A DNA stretch of 64,000 bases. Origin: Actinomadura latina NBRC 106108. Its GTDB lineage: Bacteria > Actinomycetota > Actinomycetes > Streptosporangiales > Streptosporangiaceae. The notes under the pieces are model-generated. The model saw only the letters and a list, made by a program, of their open reading frames with translations, made no database searches and was not told the DNA's origin. The position numbers were made by a program, and so were the translations under genes. Shown here piece by piece: positions 8,270 to 16,897 of this stretch. Position 1 is the stretch's first letter, and each line of letters begins with the position of its first letter. The stretch covers positions 186,001 through 250,000 of the forward strand of contig NZ_BCQS01000003.1 of assembly GCF_001552195.1 (NCBI RefSeq). The letters run 5' to 3'.

Positions 8270-9280
8270 TCAGAGGTTCTCGGGAATGTCGATCTTGAGG
8301 GACTGGTCAGCCTCCGCCTTTTGGATCCGCATATTATAGCTTTCGAGCAGCTTTCGGAGTTGACTGCCTAGATCTCTTTTGGAGAAAATTGCAATTTCTT
8401 CGATGTTCGTGCCCACAAAATCTTCGATGGACTGAATTGCCACGCGCTCTTCGAGAGATGCCAGTCCCGCCAGCTGCACCGCTGCCGCACGCTTATCCTC
8501 TGGAATGAGGACGCGAGATCGAAAGCCTTGATCAATGTTGTGCTTGCATCGCTCTCTAAATAGACTCTCGGTCGGAGACATGGTCACATGTATGGCGGTA
8601 TCCCTGACCTGAAAGTCCCCGGCTCTGCCAGTCTGAACATCCGCAGTGGTGTAACTTTCTGAGTTGATCTCCTCGGCTGGGAACCGGAGTTGCAGCTTTG
8701 CTCCGACCAAATGCTGTGCGATGGCTCCGGCGGCAGTCCCACCACGCTGGCGCCCGGCCTCCAAAATACGTGCGACCGTGGCGTGGATGGAGTTATTCGG
8801 ATCTATCTCCGCACTGATATTCTGCTTTTCGAAGTAGTCTTCCTGTACTCGAATTACAAACCATCTCTGCAGGAGTGCTGCGAGCAATCTTCTTTCGAGC
8901 TGCGTCAAGGACGCTACACCGTGTTTCCCGCCGATCGAGTTGATGAGGTCCGCAAGCGTCTCCGCGTGGCGTATCGTGGCACGCGATGTTCTTCCACCCT
9001 CTTTTGTAAATTGACGATGCTCGCCATGATCCTTCAGCAAAGCTCTCGCCTTGGCGCCGCTTGCCCCCTTAACTTGAGACTTCGCCGCATACACCTCTCG
9101 AGTCAACGGGAATGCGGAGGCGAGAAATTCGGTAACATACATCCCTGCGCACATTACGTTGGAATCGATAGACCCCGTCTTCTTCCGTTGGCCTTCGTAC
9201 CAGTGCGCAACGGGCGTCAGTATCGCATTTGCTATGCTGTCGATTTCCGCGAGGGGCTTACTTGTATCGAGCGCAACCAT
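8270..9280 (-). CDS. DUF4928-like putative restriction endonuclease partner of Dcm
   Basis: The 336-residue soluble protein lies 69 bases downstream of the intact dcm on the same strand, so it is probably the restriction half of a type II system. It resembles DUF4928 proteins, which occur beside cytosine methyltransferases. Recognisable pieces are an HGEHRQFTKEGGRTS segment (about 85-100), a conserved helical middle, and FPAEEINSESYTTAD with GDFQVRDTAIHVTMSPTESL (about 200-245), an acidic-strand arrangement that could be a PD-(D/E)XK-like core. AAGGA lies six bases before the ATG. Codon usage is clearly more AT-rich than in the flanking core genes. The family assignment is from memory of its features; the cleavage specificity is unknown. 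Confidence 0.68.
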   Translation of the reverse strand: MVALDTSKPLAEIDSIANAILTPVAHWYEGQRKKTGSIDSNVMCAGMYVTEFLASAFPLTREVYAAKSQVKGASGAKARALLKDHGEHRQFTKEGGRTSRATIRHAETLADLINSIGGKHGVASLTQLERRLLAALLQRWFVIRVQEDYFEKQNISAEIDPNNSIHATVARILEAGRQRGGTAAGAIAQHLVGAKLQLRFPAEEINSESYTTADVQTGRAGDFQVRDTAIHVTMSPTESLFRERCKHNIDQGFRSRVLIPEDKRAAAVQLAGLASLEERVAIQSIEDFVGTNIEEIAIFSKRDLGSQLRKLLESYNMRIQKAEADQSLKIDIPENL

Positions 9281-9349
9281 GATGTTCCTTGCATCAGGCG
9301 GTCTACGTTGAAGTGTCTATCGCTTCCAGCGAAAGTTGGATCATCCTGC

Positions 9350-10699
9350 TCAGACTCTCTGCGCGACAAGTATACGCCTGCGGGTTTCGTCGTCCGGGGC
9401 GGATTGCAGTGGAAGTCCGGCAGCACGTTCCTCCTTGGCTGCGGGGACGCCCAGGCTTTCGTTGGTCGCTGCAGGAAGAGCGTTCTGAGCAACCTCTATC
9501 TGCTTCGATCGCCTCGAAATCAAGGGGCCAAGGTAGTTCTCGGTCAGCCACTTCACCGCGTCAACGCATACGGCATCGCCGAAGCCCATAATCGCCTGGT
9601 TGCGATTCGCGGGCAGCTTATAGTCGCCCGCGCCCATAAGCTTTGCGTACTCGCTTGCCGTCATCCATCGGACGCGAAGCGGTACGCCCTTTTGAATGCG
9701 GACGACCGCCTGTTTTGAGGACCCTCCGCGTGCAGTACGCAGGCAACCGGCTATATCATCGGCCCGGATTTCCCAAGCCGGCTTGCCGTTGCGCGTCCGC
9801 CGATAGGCAGTCCTATATTCGACCCGTTCCTTCTGGCGCAGTTTCTCGACCCGCTCACGCTGAACATTTGAAAGCTCTGACTTGAACTTTTCTGTGCGCG
9901 CTTCATCCCACCACTCGACGCCGGGAGCCGCATCGTTGTCGACGATGTCGCTCCAACCGCCACTTAGAAGCGCCGGGGGGCTCGGAAGCAATGCTCGTTG
10001 AGTGTACAAGTCCGGATCATCAAGCACATTATCCAGCCAGGCAGGGCGAATTTCTGTGTCTCGTCGATCATCTTTCTCGGCGACCTCGTGGTCACTTGCC
10101 ACCAAAAATAGCCGAGGACGGGACTGTGGAACGAACCTTCTCGCGTCCAGAGTGAGGACATCAACGCAGTAACCAAGCTTATTGAGCTTGCGAATTGCGA
10201 CCTTGATGTCTCTGCCGCCGTGGCTTGTAGCGAAGCCGTTGACATTTTCCAAGGTCACAACAGGAGGCTTGTGCGTCCCGAGGGAATCGAGGACATCGGT
10301 AAAGTGCCAAAAGGTGACGGAGCTCTTGCCGCGCAGCCCTTCACGCCCCCCAGCGAGAGAGAGATCAGTGCAAGGAAAGGAAGCCCAAGCAAGAGCGATA
10401 TCTCTTGGCACTGAGAATCGGTCGATGTCTTTGGCTACATCGCGGATATCGGCTAGCTGGTAGTGTGCTGACGAATCCGACTGAAAATGATCTTTGTAGG
10501 TGCGGGCCTTTCCCTCATCAAAGTCATTAGCCCACACGACCCGAAAGCTCGTGTTATCGGCACTCTCCAGCCCTATACGGGCCAAGCCTATGCCCGCGAA
10601 GAATTCTGCGACCGCGTATGGTGTCGTCTTCTTCGACCCCGTCCTCACAAGTACATCGGTGCTGGCCCTGGTAACTGTCGACTCATCAGACACAGCCAA
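9350..10699 (-). CDS. dcm: DNA (cytosine-5-)-methyltransferase
   Basis: The enzyme transfers a methyl group from SAM to carbon 5 of cytosine in double-stranded DNA. The motifs are in canonical order across 449 residues: motif I AEFFAGIGLARI (31-42), motif IV SFPCTDLS with catalytic Cys110, motif VI ENV (151-153), motif VIII QSRPR (192-196), motif IX about RTARGGSSKQAVVRI, and motif X NQAIMGFGDAVC (about 366-377). The variable region before motif IX is the target-recognition domain; the recognised sequence cannot be read from it. The tail after about 400 is an unusual extra extension. The TTG at 10699 is the longest start; GTG two codons later is also possible. Low GC and an adjacent DUF4928-like gene indicate an acquired restriction-modification pair. 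Confidence 0.93.
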   Translation of the reverse strand: MAVSDESTVTRASTDVLVRTGSKKTTPYAVAEFFAGIGLARIGLESADNTSFRVVWANDFDEGKARTYKDHFQSDSSAHYQLADIRDVAKDIDRFSVPRDIALAWASFPCTDLSLAGGREGLRGKSSVTFWHFTDVLDSLGTHKPPVVTLENVNGFATSHGGRDIKVAIRKLNKLGYCVDVLTLDARRFVPQSRPRLFLVASDHEVAEKDDRRDTEIRPAWLDNVLDDPDLYTQRALLPSPPALLSGGWSDIVDNDAAPGVEWWDEARTEKFKSELSNVQRERVEKLRQKERVEYRTAYRRTRNGKPAWEIRADDIAGCLRTARGGSSKQAVVRIQKGVPLRVRWMTASEYAKLMGAGDYKLPANRNQAIMGFGDAVCVDAVKWLTENYLGPLISRRSKQIEVAQNALPAATNESLGVPAAKEERAAGLPLQSAPDDETRRRILVAQRV

Positions 10700-10777
10700 A
10701 TACTAGGCCACAGCCGCCCTCCACGTCACCGAGCGCGGTAAGCGTTCCGCTTGTCGATCAGCTCACGCACGTAGCCA

Positions 10778-10912
10778 CGGGACACCGAACCAGAACTCGG
10801 CCTACGCCGTGCCGTGCACGCGTGTGGACCCCGTTACCGGCTTGCCATCCGCCCGCTGCCGGAACCGCGCCGCACTGCTGACCTCGTCTTCACCGAGGCC
10901 AGGCGGCAGTCT
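10778..10912 (+). pseudogene. vsr remnant (second copy), N-terminal half only
   Basis: The plus strand encodes RDTEPELGLRRAVHACG, then PRYRLAIRPLPEPRRTADLV and FTEARRQ, collinear with residues 24-66 of the intact Vsr at 7325. There is an in-frame stop just upstream and no start, and the zinc and active-site block that should follow is missing. It stands divergently 79 bases from the intact dcm start, the same relative position that the intact vsr has to the gutted dcm. It is a truncated pseudogene. Confidence 0.78.
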
Positions 10913-11456
10913 TCATGCAAGGCGGGTCGAAGACGTCGACACCGGCCGGCGGCTTGAAGAGGCCAGGCTGGTAGCCGGTGAGGGTCTGGGAGTAAGAGGA
11001 CCTGCAGGAACCGCCGCCGAGATCCAGGTCCTCGTTCAAGCTAGGAGAGCCCCGGCATTGCCTGGAGGCAAGCGTAGAGCACGGGTCTGAGGCACAGACC
11101 CACGGGTGAGATGCCGATTCAGGCCCGACGATCGCCTGCGTGATTGAACTCCGTTAGGGGCCGGGGTGATCGGCTGAGGTGTCGCTTCCGGTGCTCAGGC
11201 GCTGACGGCCCGGGGCTCTGGGTCGCCTTGTCCTCGGATTGTGTGGGTTCGCGCCGTGCACTGATGGCCAGTTACCGTCGGAGGGCGGACGCGGCGGAGG
11301 TGAGCGGTGAGTCTGGCGGGATCGGGTGCGCCGGATGGCCGCGGTTCAGATGGTGGCTGGAGGGCGCTTAGATGTGGCCGACTGGTGATGGTGCGTGACC
11401 CTGGATGTCGCCGGGTCACGGCCGAGGGCGGGGTCAGATGGGGGTCAAAAGATCTT
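10913..11456 (+). other. Gene-free interval between the island and tRNA-Pro
   Basis: About 540 bases contain no open frame with supporting features. The last part, near 11430-11445, carries the short direct echo GGGGTCAGATGGGGGTCA. This is where an attachment site or a lost integrase gene would be expected for an island inserted at the tRNA, but I could not identify either. Confidence 0.45.
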
Positions 11457-11488
11457 GAGGCCGGTCTCCGTGGTGGAGATCCGGCCTC
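11457..11488 (-). terminator. Rho-independent terminator of tRNA-Pro
   Basis: An outer 8-bp stem (11457-11464 with 11481-11488) encloses an inner TCTCC/GGAGA stem (11465-11469 with 11475-11479). On the minus strand it is followed by AAGATCTTTTGA, giving a short T tract. It lies 17 bases beyond the 3' end of the tRNA gene. Confidence 0.65.
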
Positions 11489-11505
11489 TGACCTGGCGGT
11501 TTCTG

Positions 11506-11579
11506 TCGGGGTGGCGGGATTTGAACCCACGACCTCTTCGTCCCGAACGAAGCGCGCTGCCAAGCTGCGCTACACCCCG
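11506..11579 (-). tRNA. tRNA-Pro (anticodon CGG)
   Basis: The minus strand folds as a standard cloverleaf. The acceptor stem is CGGGGTG/CACCCCG with discriminator A at 11506. The anticodon stem is CTTCG/CGAAG with loop TTCGGGA and anticodon CGG, and the T-arm carries GGTTCAAATCC. CCA is not encoded. The 3' end points toward the accessory region at 1-11.4 kb, the usual orientation for integration of mobile DNA at a tRNA. Confidence 0.93.
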
Positions 11580-11655
11580 GTGGTGGCTGCCCGGGAGGTC
11601 GTACGTGCTCCCGGCGCCTAGACCACTCTAGCGGATGGTGAGGGGTGCTGCGTCC

Positions 11656-12240
11656 CTATTTACGGGCTGTGAACGTGGTCACGGTGCCGAGTGGGGTGAG
11701 TTCTATGTCGGTGAGGCCGGCGTCTGTCAGCCAGGTTCGGAGGTCGGCCGCGGTGCCCGGGTTGCCGAAGATGCCGATGCGTCGCATGAGGGTGATCAGG
11801 CCGTGGCGGCCTGCGCCGCGGACGAGGGTTGTGCCGGTCAGGGTGCCGCCTGGGCGTAGGACTCGGGCCAGTTCGCGTAGGGCGGCGGCGGGGTCGTCCA
11901 GGCAGTGCAGGCCGTTGTAGGTGACGCAGGCGTCGAAGGTGGCGGGGTGGAAGGGGAGGGCGTAGATGTCGGTCTGGAGGAGGGACGTTGTTCTGCGGCG
12001 GGCGCGGCGGAGCATCGTTCTGGAGAGGTCGGCTGCCACGTGGCGGTCGCCGTGGACGGCTATGCCGCCGCCGCAGGGGATGTCGAGGGTCAAGGCGTTG
12101 GGGTCCTGGGCGGCGATCGTGTCCCGGAGATTCTCTATGTCGTAGTTCCAGAGGGCTCGGGCGCCCAAGGAGGAGATCGCGCGGTTCTGGACCGCGTAGT
12201 CGTAGAGGGTTGAGAGGAGGGTGGCGGTCTGCCAGTTCAC
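11656..12240 (-). CDS. Class I SAM-dependent methyltransferase (Methyltransf_11 type)
   Basis: The 194-residue protein has the Rossmann-type methyltransferase pattern. Motif I is LDIPCGGG at about 53-60, an acidic end of strand 2 follows at VAADLSRTML, then LQTDIYALPF for motif II and VLRPGGTLTGT for motif III. The small-molecule substrate is unknown. The YNGLHCLDDPAAALREL segment is typical of Methyltransf_11 enzymes that act on lipids or quinones. Its ATG overlaps the stop of the metallophosphoesterase gene by four bases (ATGA), so the two are translationally coupled. The length is a little short for the family, but the fold elements are complete. Confidence 0.85.
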   Translation of the reverse strand: MNWQTATLLSTLYDYAVQNRAISSLGARALWNYDIENLRDTIAAQDPNALTLDIPCGGGIAVHGDRHVAADLSRTMLRRARRRTTSLLQTDIYALPFHPATFDACVTYNGLHCLDDPAAALRELARVLRPGGTLTGTTLVRGAGRHGLITLMRRIGIFGNPGTAADLRTWLTDAGLTDIELTPLGTVTTFTARK

Positions 12241-13133
12241 CGGGGGACGAGGGTGAGGAGGGTGGCCTCCGGGGGGCAGCAGAAGCGGATGGGGGCCTTC
12301 GGGGACGTGCCCAGGCCCGCGGAAACGTGGAGCCAGGAGCCCTGGTGCTTGTGCAGGCCCTTCACGCGGGGGCGGTCGAGGCCGCAGTTGGTGGCCAGGG
12401 CGCCGTAGAAGGGGACGCAGACCTGGCCGCCGTGGGTGTGGCCGGCGAGGAGGAGGTCGTAGCCGTCGGCCGCGAAGCGGTCGAGGTTGCGCGGCTCAGG
12501 GGAGTGCATGACGCCGAGGTGGACGTCGGCCTGGGGGTCGACGGGGCCGGCGATCTTGTCGTAGCGGGCGCGGTCGACGTGGGAGTCGTCGATGCCGCCG
12601 AACTCGACGTCCAGCTCGCCTACTTTGAGGCGGCCTATGCGGTTGTTCAGGTCGAGCCAGCCGGCGGCCTGGAGGGACGAGCCGAGCTCGCGGTACGGGA
12701 GGTCGGGTTCGCGGCGGCGCTTCTCGTAGTCGGACTTGCTCGTCCGCCAGACGTAGCGCAGGGGGTTCTTGAGGACCGGCGAGAACAGGTCGTTGGAGCC
12801 GTAGACGAAGACGCCGGGACGGTCCAGGAGGGGGCCGAGGGCTTCGAGGAAGGGGCCGATCGCGTCGCGGTGGGAGAGGGTGTCGCCGGTGTTGACGACG
12901 AGGTCGGGCTCCAGGGCGTCCAGGGAGCGGACCCAGTGGATGAGGCGGGAGCGTCCGGGGGTGAGGTGCGCGTCGGAGATGTGCAGGATCTTCACCGAGG
13001 GACGGCCGGGCGGCAGCACCGGCACGTCGACGCGGCGGAGGCGGAACCAGTTCCGCTCGATCACCGAGGCGTAACCGAAGGTCGCGGCTCCCGCGCCCAG
13101 GAGGCCCAGGGGCACGGCGTAGATCTTTCGCAC
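12237..13133 (-). CDS. Calcineurin-like metallophosphoesterase, membrane-anchored
   Basis: The 298-residue phosphoesterase resembles Rv3683 and YaeI-type enzymes. The dinuclear metal site is visible as ILHISDAHL (D-x-H), VNTGDTL (GD), YGSNDLF in place of GNHD, and LAGHTHGG (GHxH). GSND instead of GNHD loses the usual histidine but is common in this subfamily. A hydrophobic N-terminus (VPLGLLGAGAATFGY) anchors it in the membrane with the catalytic domain probably outside or at the surface. It heads a two-gene minus-strand unit with the methyltransferase. Its position next to ponA2 matches the mycobacterial order; a substrate in envelope metabolism is a guess. Confidence 0.88.
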   Translation of the reverse strand: MRKIYAVPLGLLGAGAATFGYASVIERNWFRLRRVDVPVLPPGRPSVKILHISDAHLTPGRSRLIHWVRSLDALEPDLVVNTGDTLSHRDAIGPFLEALGPLLDRPGVFVYGSNDLFSPVLKNPLRYVWRTSKSDYEKRRREPDLPYRELGSSLQAAGWLDLNNRIGRLKVGELDVEFGGIDDSHVDRARYDKIAGPVDPQADVHLGVMHSPEPRNLDRFAADGYDLLLAGHTHGGQVCVPFYGALATNCGLDRPRVKGLHKHQGSWLHVSAGLGTSPKAPIRFCCPPEATLLTLVPR

Positions 13134-13227
13134 GACTCTCCCTTCTCAGGACTCCATGCTTTCAGACATGGGCACCGCGCGGTAATCCTGATGAGGCAGA
13201 AGGTGCGGGACGGGCATGATGTTCGGC

Positions 13228-13680
13228 ATGACCTTGAAGGAGAAGCTGGAGACCGACCTCTCGTCCGCGATGAAGGCCCGCGACGAGGTGCGCACGCGTA
13301 CGTTGCGGATGGCCCTCACCGCGGTGAAGAACGAGGAGGTCGCCGGCAAGCGGTCGCGCGAGCTGTCGGACGACGACGTCGTCAAGGTGCTCACGCGGGA
13401 GGCGAAGAAGCGCCGGGAGGCGGCGACGGCGTTCGGTGACGCGGGACGCGACGCGCAGGCGCAGGCGGAGCGGGACGAGGGCGCGGTGCTGGAGGAGTAC
13501 CTGCCGGCGCAGCTCGCCGATGAGGAGCTGACCGCGCTGGTGGCGGACGCCATCGCGCAGACGGGTGCGGCCGGGCCGCGGGCGATGGGGCAGGTCATGA
13601 AGGCCGTGAACCCGAAGGTCGCCGGGCGGGCCGAGGGCGGACGGGTGGCCGCCGAGGTCAAGCGGCAGCTCGCGGAATGA
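13228..13680 (+). CDS. GatB/YqeY domain-containing protein
   Basis: The 150-residue protein is a stand-alone version of the YqeY domain found at the C-terminus of GatB, the tRNA-dependent amidotransferase subunit. It shows the family opening MTLKEKLETDLSSAMKARDE, the central DVVKVLTREAKKRREAA, and the closing GQVMKAVNPKVAGRAEG with the nearly invariant G-x-V/A pattern. Its exact role is not established; tRNA binding is likely. I prefer the ATG at 13228 because the conserved domain starts there; ATGs at 13216 and 13219 would add three or four residues. It converges on ponA2, from which it is separated by a strong terminator. Confidence 0.88.
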   Translation: MTLKEKLETDLSSAMKARDEVRTRTLRMALTAVKNEEVAGKRSRELSDDDVVKVLTREAKKRREAATAFGDAGRDAQAQAERDEGAVLEEYLPAQLADEELTALVADAIAQTGAAGPRAMGQVMKAVNPKVAGRAEGGRVAAEVKRQLAE

Positions 13681-13683
13681 CGA

Positions 13684-13709
13684 AGGGCCCGGCGTCGCCG
13701 CCGGGCCCT
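13684..13709. terminator. Bidirectional hairpin terminator between YqeY gene and ponA2
   Basis: A perfect 11-bp GC-rich stem (13684-13694 with 13699-13709) has a four-base loop TCGC. It lies four bases after one stop codon and five before the other, so it can serve both converging genes. Confidence 0.8.
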
Positions 13710-13714
13710 CACGG

Positions 13715-16047
13715 TCAGTTGCCGCCCCAGGGGGGCCAGCCGCTGTCGGGCTGGTCGCCGTGGCCTCTGTCGGGCTTCTTGCCGCTGCTCACGTAGAGGA
13801 TCACGGTGGTGCCCGGCGGGACTTCGCTGCCCGCGTCCGGTGAGGTGGACACGACCGTCCCGCGCGGCTGGTCCGAGTCGACGGACCCGGACGCGACCCT
13901 GGCCTGCAGGTCGGCCGCCGCGAGCTTGGCCTTGGCGGAGGCGACGGTTTCGCCCTTCACCTTCGGGACGCGGGTGGTGTCGCCGAAGTCGCGGGACGGG
14001 GTGCGGAAGCCGGGGGCGGGCTCGCCGGCCAGCGCCCTCTGCATCGAGGTGCGCCAGAGGGGGCCGGGGATCGTCGCGCCGTAGACGCCGTACACCTTGT
14101 ACTGCCACGGGCCGCGGTAGTCCCAGTAGGCGACGGCGGAGGCGAGGTTCGGGGTGAAGCCGGCGAACACGGCGCAGGTGAACTCTTCACACGTTCCGGT
14201 CTTGCCGGCGGCGGGACGGCCGATGCCGAGCCCGGCGGCGGTGCCCTTGGTGAGGACGCCCTGCAGGATCGAGTTCACCTTGTCGGCGACGTCCTCGTCC
14301 AGGGCCTGGTGGCAGTCCTGCTTGGGCAGCTTCAGCTTCTTGCCCTGCGGGTCGACGACCTCCGTCACCGAGAGGGGGGCGCAGTACTTGCCGCGGGCGG
14401 CGAAGCCGGCGTAGGCGGCGGCGAGGTGCACCATGTCGACGTCGTTGACGCCGAGGACCTGGGACGGGATCGGCAGCAGCGCGTTGCCGTTGCCCATCTT
14501 CATCCCGAACTTCTCGGCCATCTTCACCGCGTTGCAGACGCCGACGCGCTTCTCCAGGTAGGCGTAGAACGTGTTGACCGAGTGCCAGGTGCCGGTCTTG
14601 AGGTTGAAGTTGCCCTGCTCGCTGTCGCCGGCGTTGGACACCGTCCAGGGGGCGCCGCCGCCGACCATGTCGTTCTTGTACTTCTTGCCCTGCCATGTCC
14701 CGGTGTAGCGGCACGGCTGGTAGCCGCCGACCGTCGTGGTCTGCGGCGAGTGGATGGTCGTGCTGACCGGGATGCCCTGGTCGATGGCGGCGGCGAGGGT
14801 GAAGACCTTGAACGTCGAGCCCGCCGACACGCCGTTGCCGCCGCCGTGGTGGAAGTCGGCGGGGAGGTTGATGGTCGTCCGGCCCTTGCCGGGGCCGAAC
14901 CGCTTGCTCACGCCGATCGCCTTGATCTTGCCCGTGCCGGGCTCAACCATCGCCTGGGCGGCGACGCGGTTGCCGCCGGGAGGGACCTGGCTGCGGAGCG
15001 TCTTGTCCACGGCGCGCTGGTCCTGCATGTCGATCGTGGTGCGGATCGTGTAGCCGCCCCGGTTCAGCTCGTTGACGATGTTCTGCTGCTGCTTCGGCTT
15101 CATCGACCAGTACTTGCCGTCCGACAGGATGTTGAGCATGTCGTACTTGACGTACTCGCAGAAGTACGGAGCCTTGCTGGACTGGCAGCCGCCGATCGGG
15201 TCGGTGCGGTTCAGCTGGATCGGCTTGGCGGCTTCCTCGTCGGCCTGCGCCTTGGTGATGTGGCCGAGCTGGGCCATCCGGTAGAGGACGATGTCGCGCC
15301 GGTGGCGTGCGTCCTTCGGTTGCGGATGGGGTCGTACGCGGTGGGGTTCTGCGTGATGCCGGCCAGTAGCGCCGCCTGGCCGAGGCTCAGTTTGGACGCG
15401 GGGACGCTGAAGTAGCGCTTCGCGGCGGCCTGCACCCCGTACGCGCCTGCGCCGAAGTAGGCGATGTTGAGGTAGCCCTCAAGGATCTGGTCCTTCGTCA
15501 TGCGCTGCTCGATGTCGAGCGCGAAGCGGAGCTCGCGGAGCTTGCGTCCGACCGTGGGCGCGGTCGCCTCGCGGTACTCCTCGTCCGTCCGGGCACTGTC
15601 GACCAGCAGGTTCTTGACGTACTGCTGCGTGAGCGTGGACCCGCCCTGGGTCTGCTCGGACTCGACGTTGGACGCCATCGCGCGGATGGTGCCCTTCAGG
15701 TCGAGCGCGCCGTGCTCGTAGAACCGCGAGTCCTCGATGTCGATCATGGCCTTGCGCATGATGGGCTTGACCTGGTCGAGGCGGACGGACTCGCGGTACT
15801 TGTCGAAGAACGTGGCGACCTGCTTGCCGTCCGCGGAGTACATCACCGTCTTCTCCGACGGCGGTGTCGTCTTGAGCTGGCCTTCCATGTCCTCGAAGTT
15901 GTTCGCGGCGTCGCGGGCGGTCAGGCCCGCGCTGCCGACGGCCGGCAGCGCGATGAGGGCGACGATGAGACCCGCCACCACCCCGGCTCCGAGCAACCTG
16001 AACAGCGTGGAGGCGGCCTTGACCCGATCCGTATTCGCAACGCGCAC
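13715..16047 (-). pseudogene. ponA2: Bifunctional penicillin-binding protein with PASTA domain, apparent 1-bp frameshift
   Basis: This class A PBP polymerises and crosslinks peptidoglycan outside the membrane. The first frame (13715 is the far end; coding starts at 16047) has a transmembrane segment at about 16-40, and the glycosyltransferase motifs EDSRFYEH (catalytic Glu at 105), GGSTLTQQ (135-142) and ILEGYLNIAYFGAGAYG. The second frame has the transpeptidase motifs STFK, SVN and KTGT, and one C-terminal PASTA repeat. The frames join near 15315: restoring one A in the coding strand changes CGAAGGAC to CGAAAGGAC and gives the expected NRKDARHRRDIVLYRMAQL. Order and neighbours match mycobacterial ponA2. 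It is either a real inactivating mutation or a sequence error at a short homopolymer. Confidence 0.85.
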
Positions 16048-16385
16048 GGGGTCTAGGGTACGCGGGACGAGAGGTGCATTAGGGACACGTCTCCCCGACG
16101 TCCTGCCCGCGGCCCTGCGATCCGGCTGCTCTGGGCGGGACGTTCGTCCGGTATGCCCTCATCATGACAACCTGCGTCGTGTCTGGCGCGTCAACGACAG
16201 GTAACTAGTCCGTTCCGGCGGTATGGCCCCGGTGGGCTATATCGAGAATGGGCCCATCGGGGGCTGTTGAAACGTCCCTCGCTTCCGTAAGTTCTTCCCC
16301 ACGGCTTTCGTTTGGCGGCCTGACGTCCGCGCCCGTCCGGCCAAGGAGCGCAAATCGACACAGACCCTAGGGGAGTGGGGCCAAG
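16048..16385. other. Divergent promoter region of ponA2 and whiB4
   Basis: This 338-base gap between two divergent genes holds no open frame with support. It should contain both promoters. No operator or riboswitch stood out. Confidence 0.5.
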
Positions 16386-16700
16386 ATGTGGATCACGGAT
16401 TGGACCGCCCGCGCCGCCTGCCGTAACGCGGATCCGGACGCCCTGTTCGTGCAGGGAGCGGCACAGAACCGGGCCAAGCTCATCTGCCGCGGCTGCCCGG
16501 TGCGCACGGAGTGTCTCGCCGACGCCCTCGACAACAGGATCGAGTTCGGCGTCTGGGGCGGCATGACCGAGCGCGAGCGCCGGGCTCTGCTACGGCGGCG
16601 GCCGGATGTGCGGTCGTGGCGCGACCTGCTGGAGACCGCGAAGGAAGAGTACGAGCGGTCGGTCGAGGTGGAGGACGAGCAGGAGCTCGTCGCCAGCTGA
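16386..16700 (+). CDS. whiB4: WhiB-family iron-sulfur redox regulator (WhiB4-like)
   Basis: The 104-residue protein has the complete WhiB signature. Four cysteines at 12, 34, 37 and 43 (C-x21-C-x2-C-x5-C) bind a [4Fe-4S] cluster. The G(V/I)WGG turn is at GVWGGM, followed by the basic helix TERERRALLRRRP that contacts DNA or sigma factor. The name whiB4 rests on the neighbourhood: it is divergent from ponA2 and convergent with the ArsA-like pair, as for Rv3681c. WhiB4 in mycobacteria senses oxygen and nitric oxide and represses antioxidant genes; whether that holds here is inference. The acidic C-terminus (EVEDEQELVAS) is normal for the group. Confidence 0.92.
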   Translation: MWITDWTARAACRNADPDALFVQGAAQNRAKLICRGCPVRTECLADALDNRIEFGVWGGMTERERRALLRRRPDVRSWRDLLETAKEEYERSVEVEDEQELVAS

Positions 16701-16775
16701 CCGAGGGGGCGGGCCGTGAACGGTCCGTCCAAGGCGTCCGGCAGAGGTTCGAGGACCGGCACGGTCCAAATAAAG

Positions 16776-16825
16776 CGTGGCCGCGGGCCCGCACCGGGAA
16801 AGTCCGGTGCGGGCCCGCGGCCACG
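16776..16825. terminator. Bidirectional terminator with 22-bp perfect stem
   Basis: Positions 16776-16797 pair perfectly with 16804-16825 around a six-base loop GAAAGT. It lies between the converging whiB4 and ArsA-like genes. A short duplication of TTCTCCGGCCCGCTG follows at about 16829-16861. Confidence 0.85.
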
Positions 16826-16897
16826 TGCTGTTCTCCGGCCCGCTGTTCTCCGGCCCGCTGTGCTCTGTGCTCCCGGCCGTGCGCCCCTCGGGGGCGG

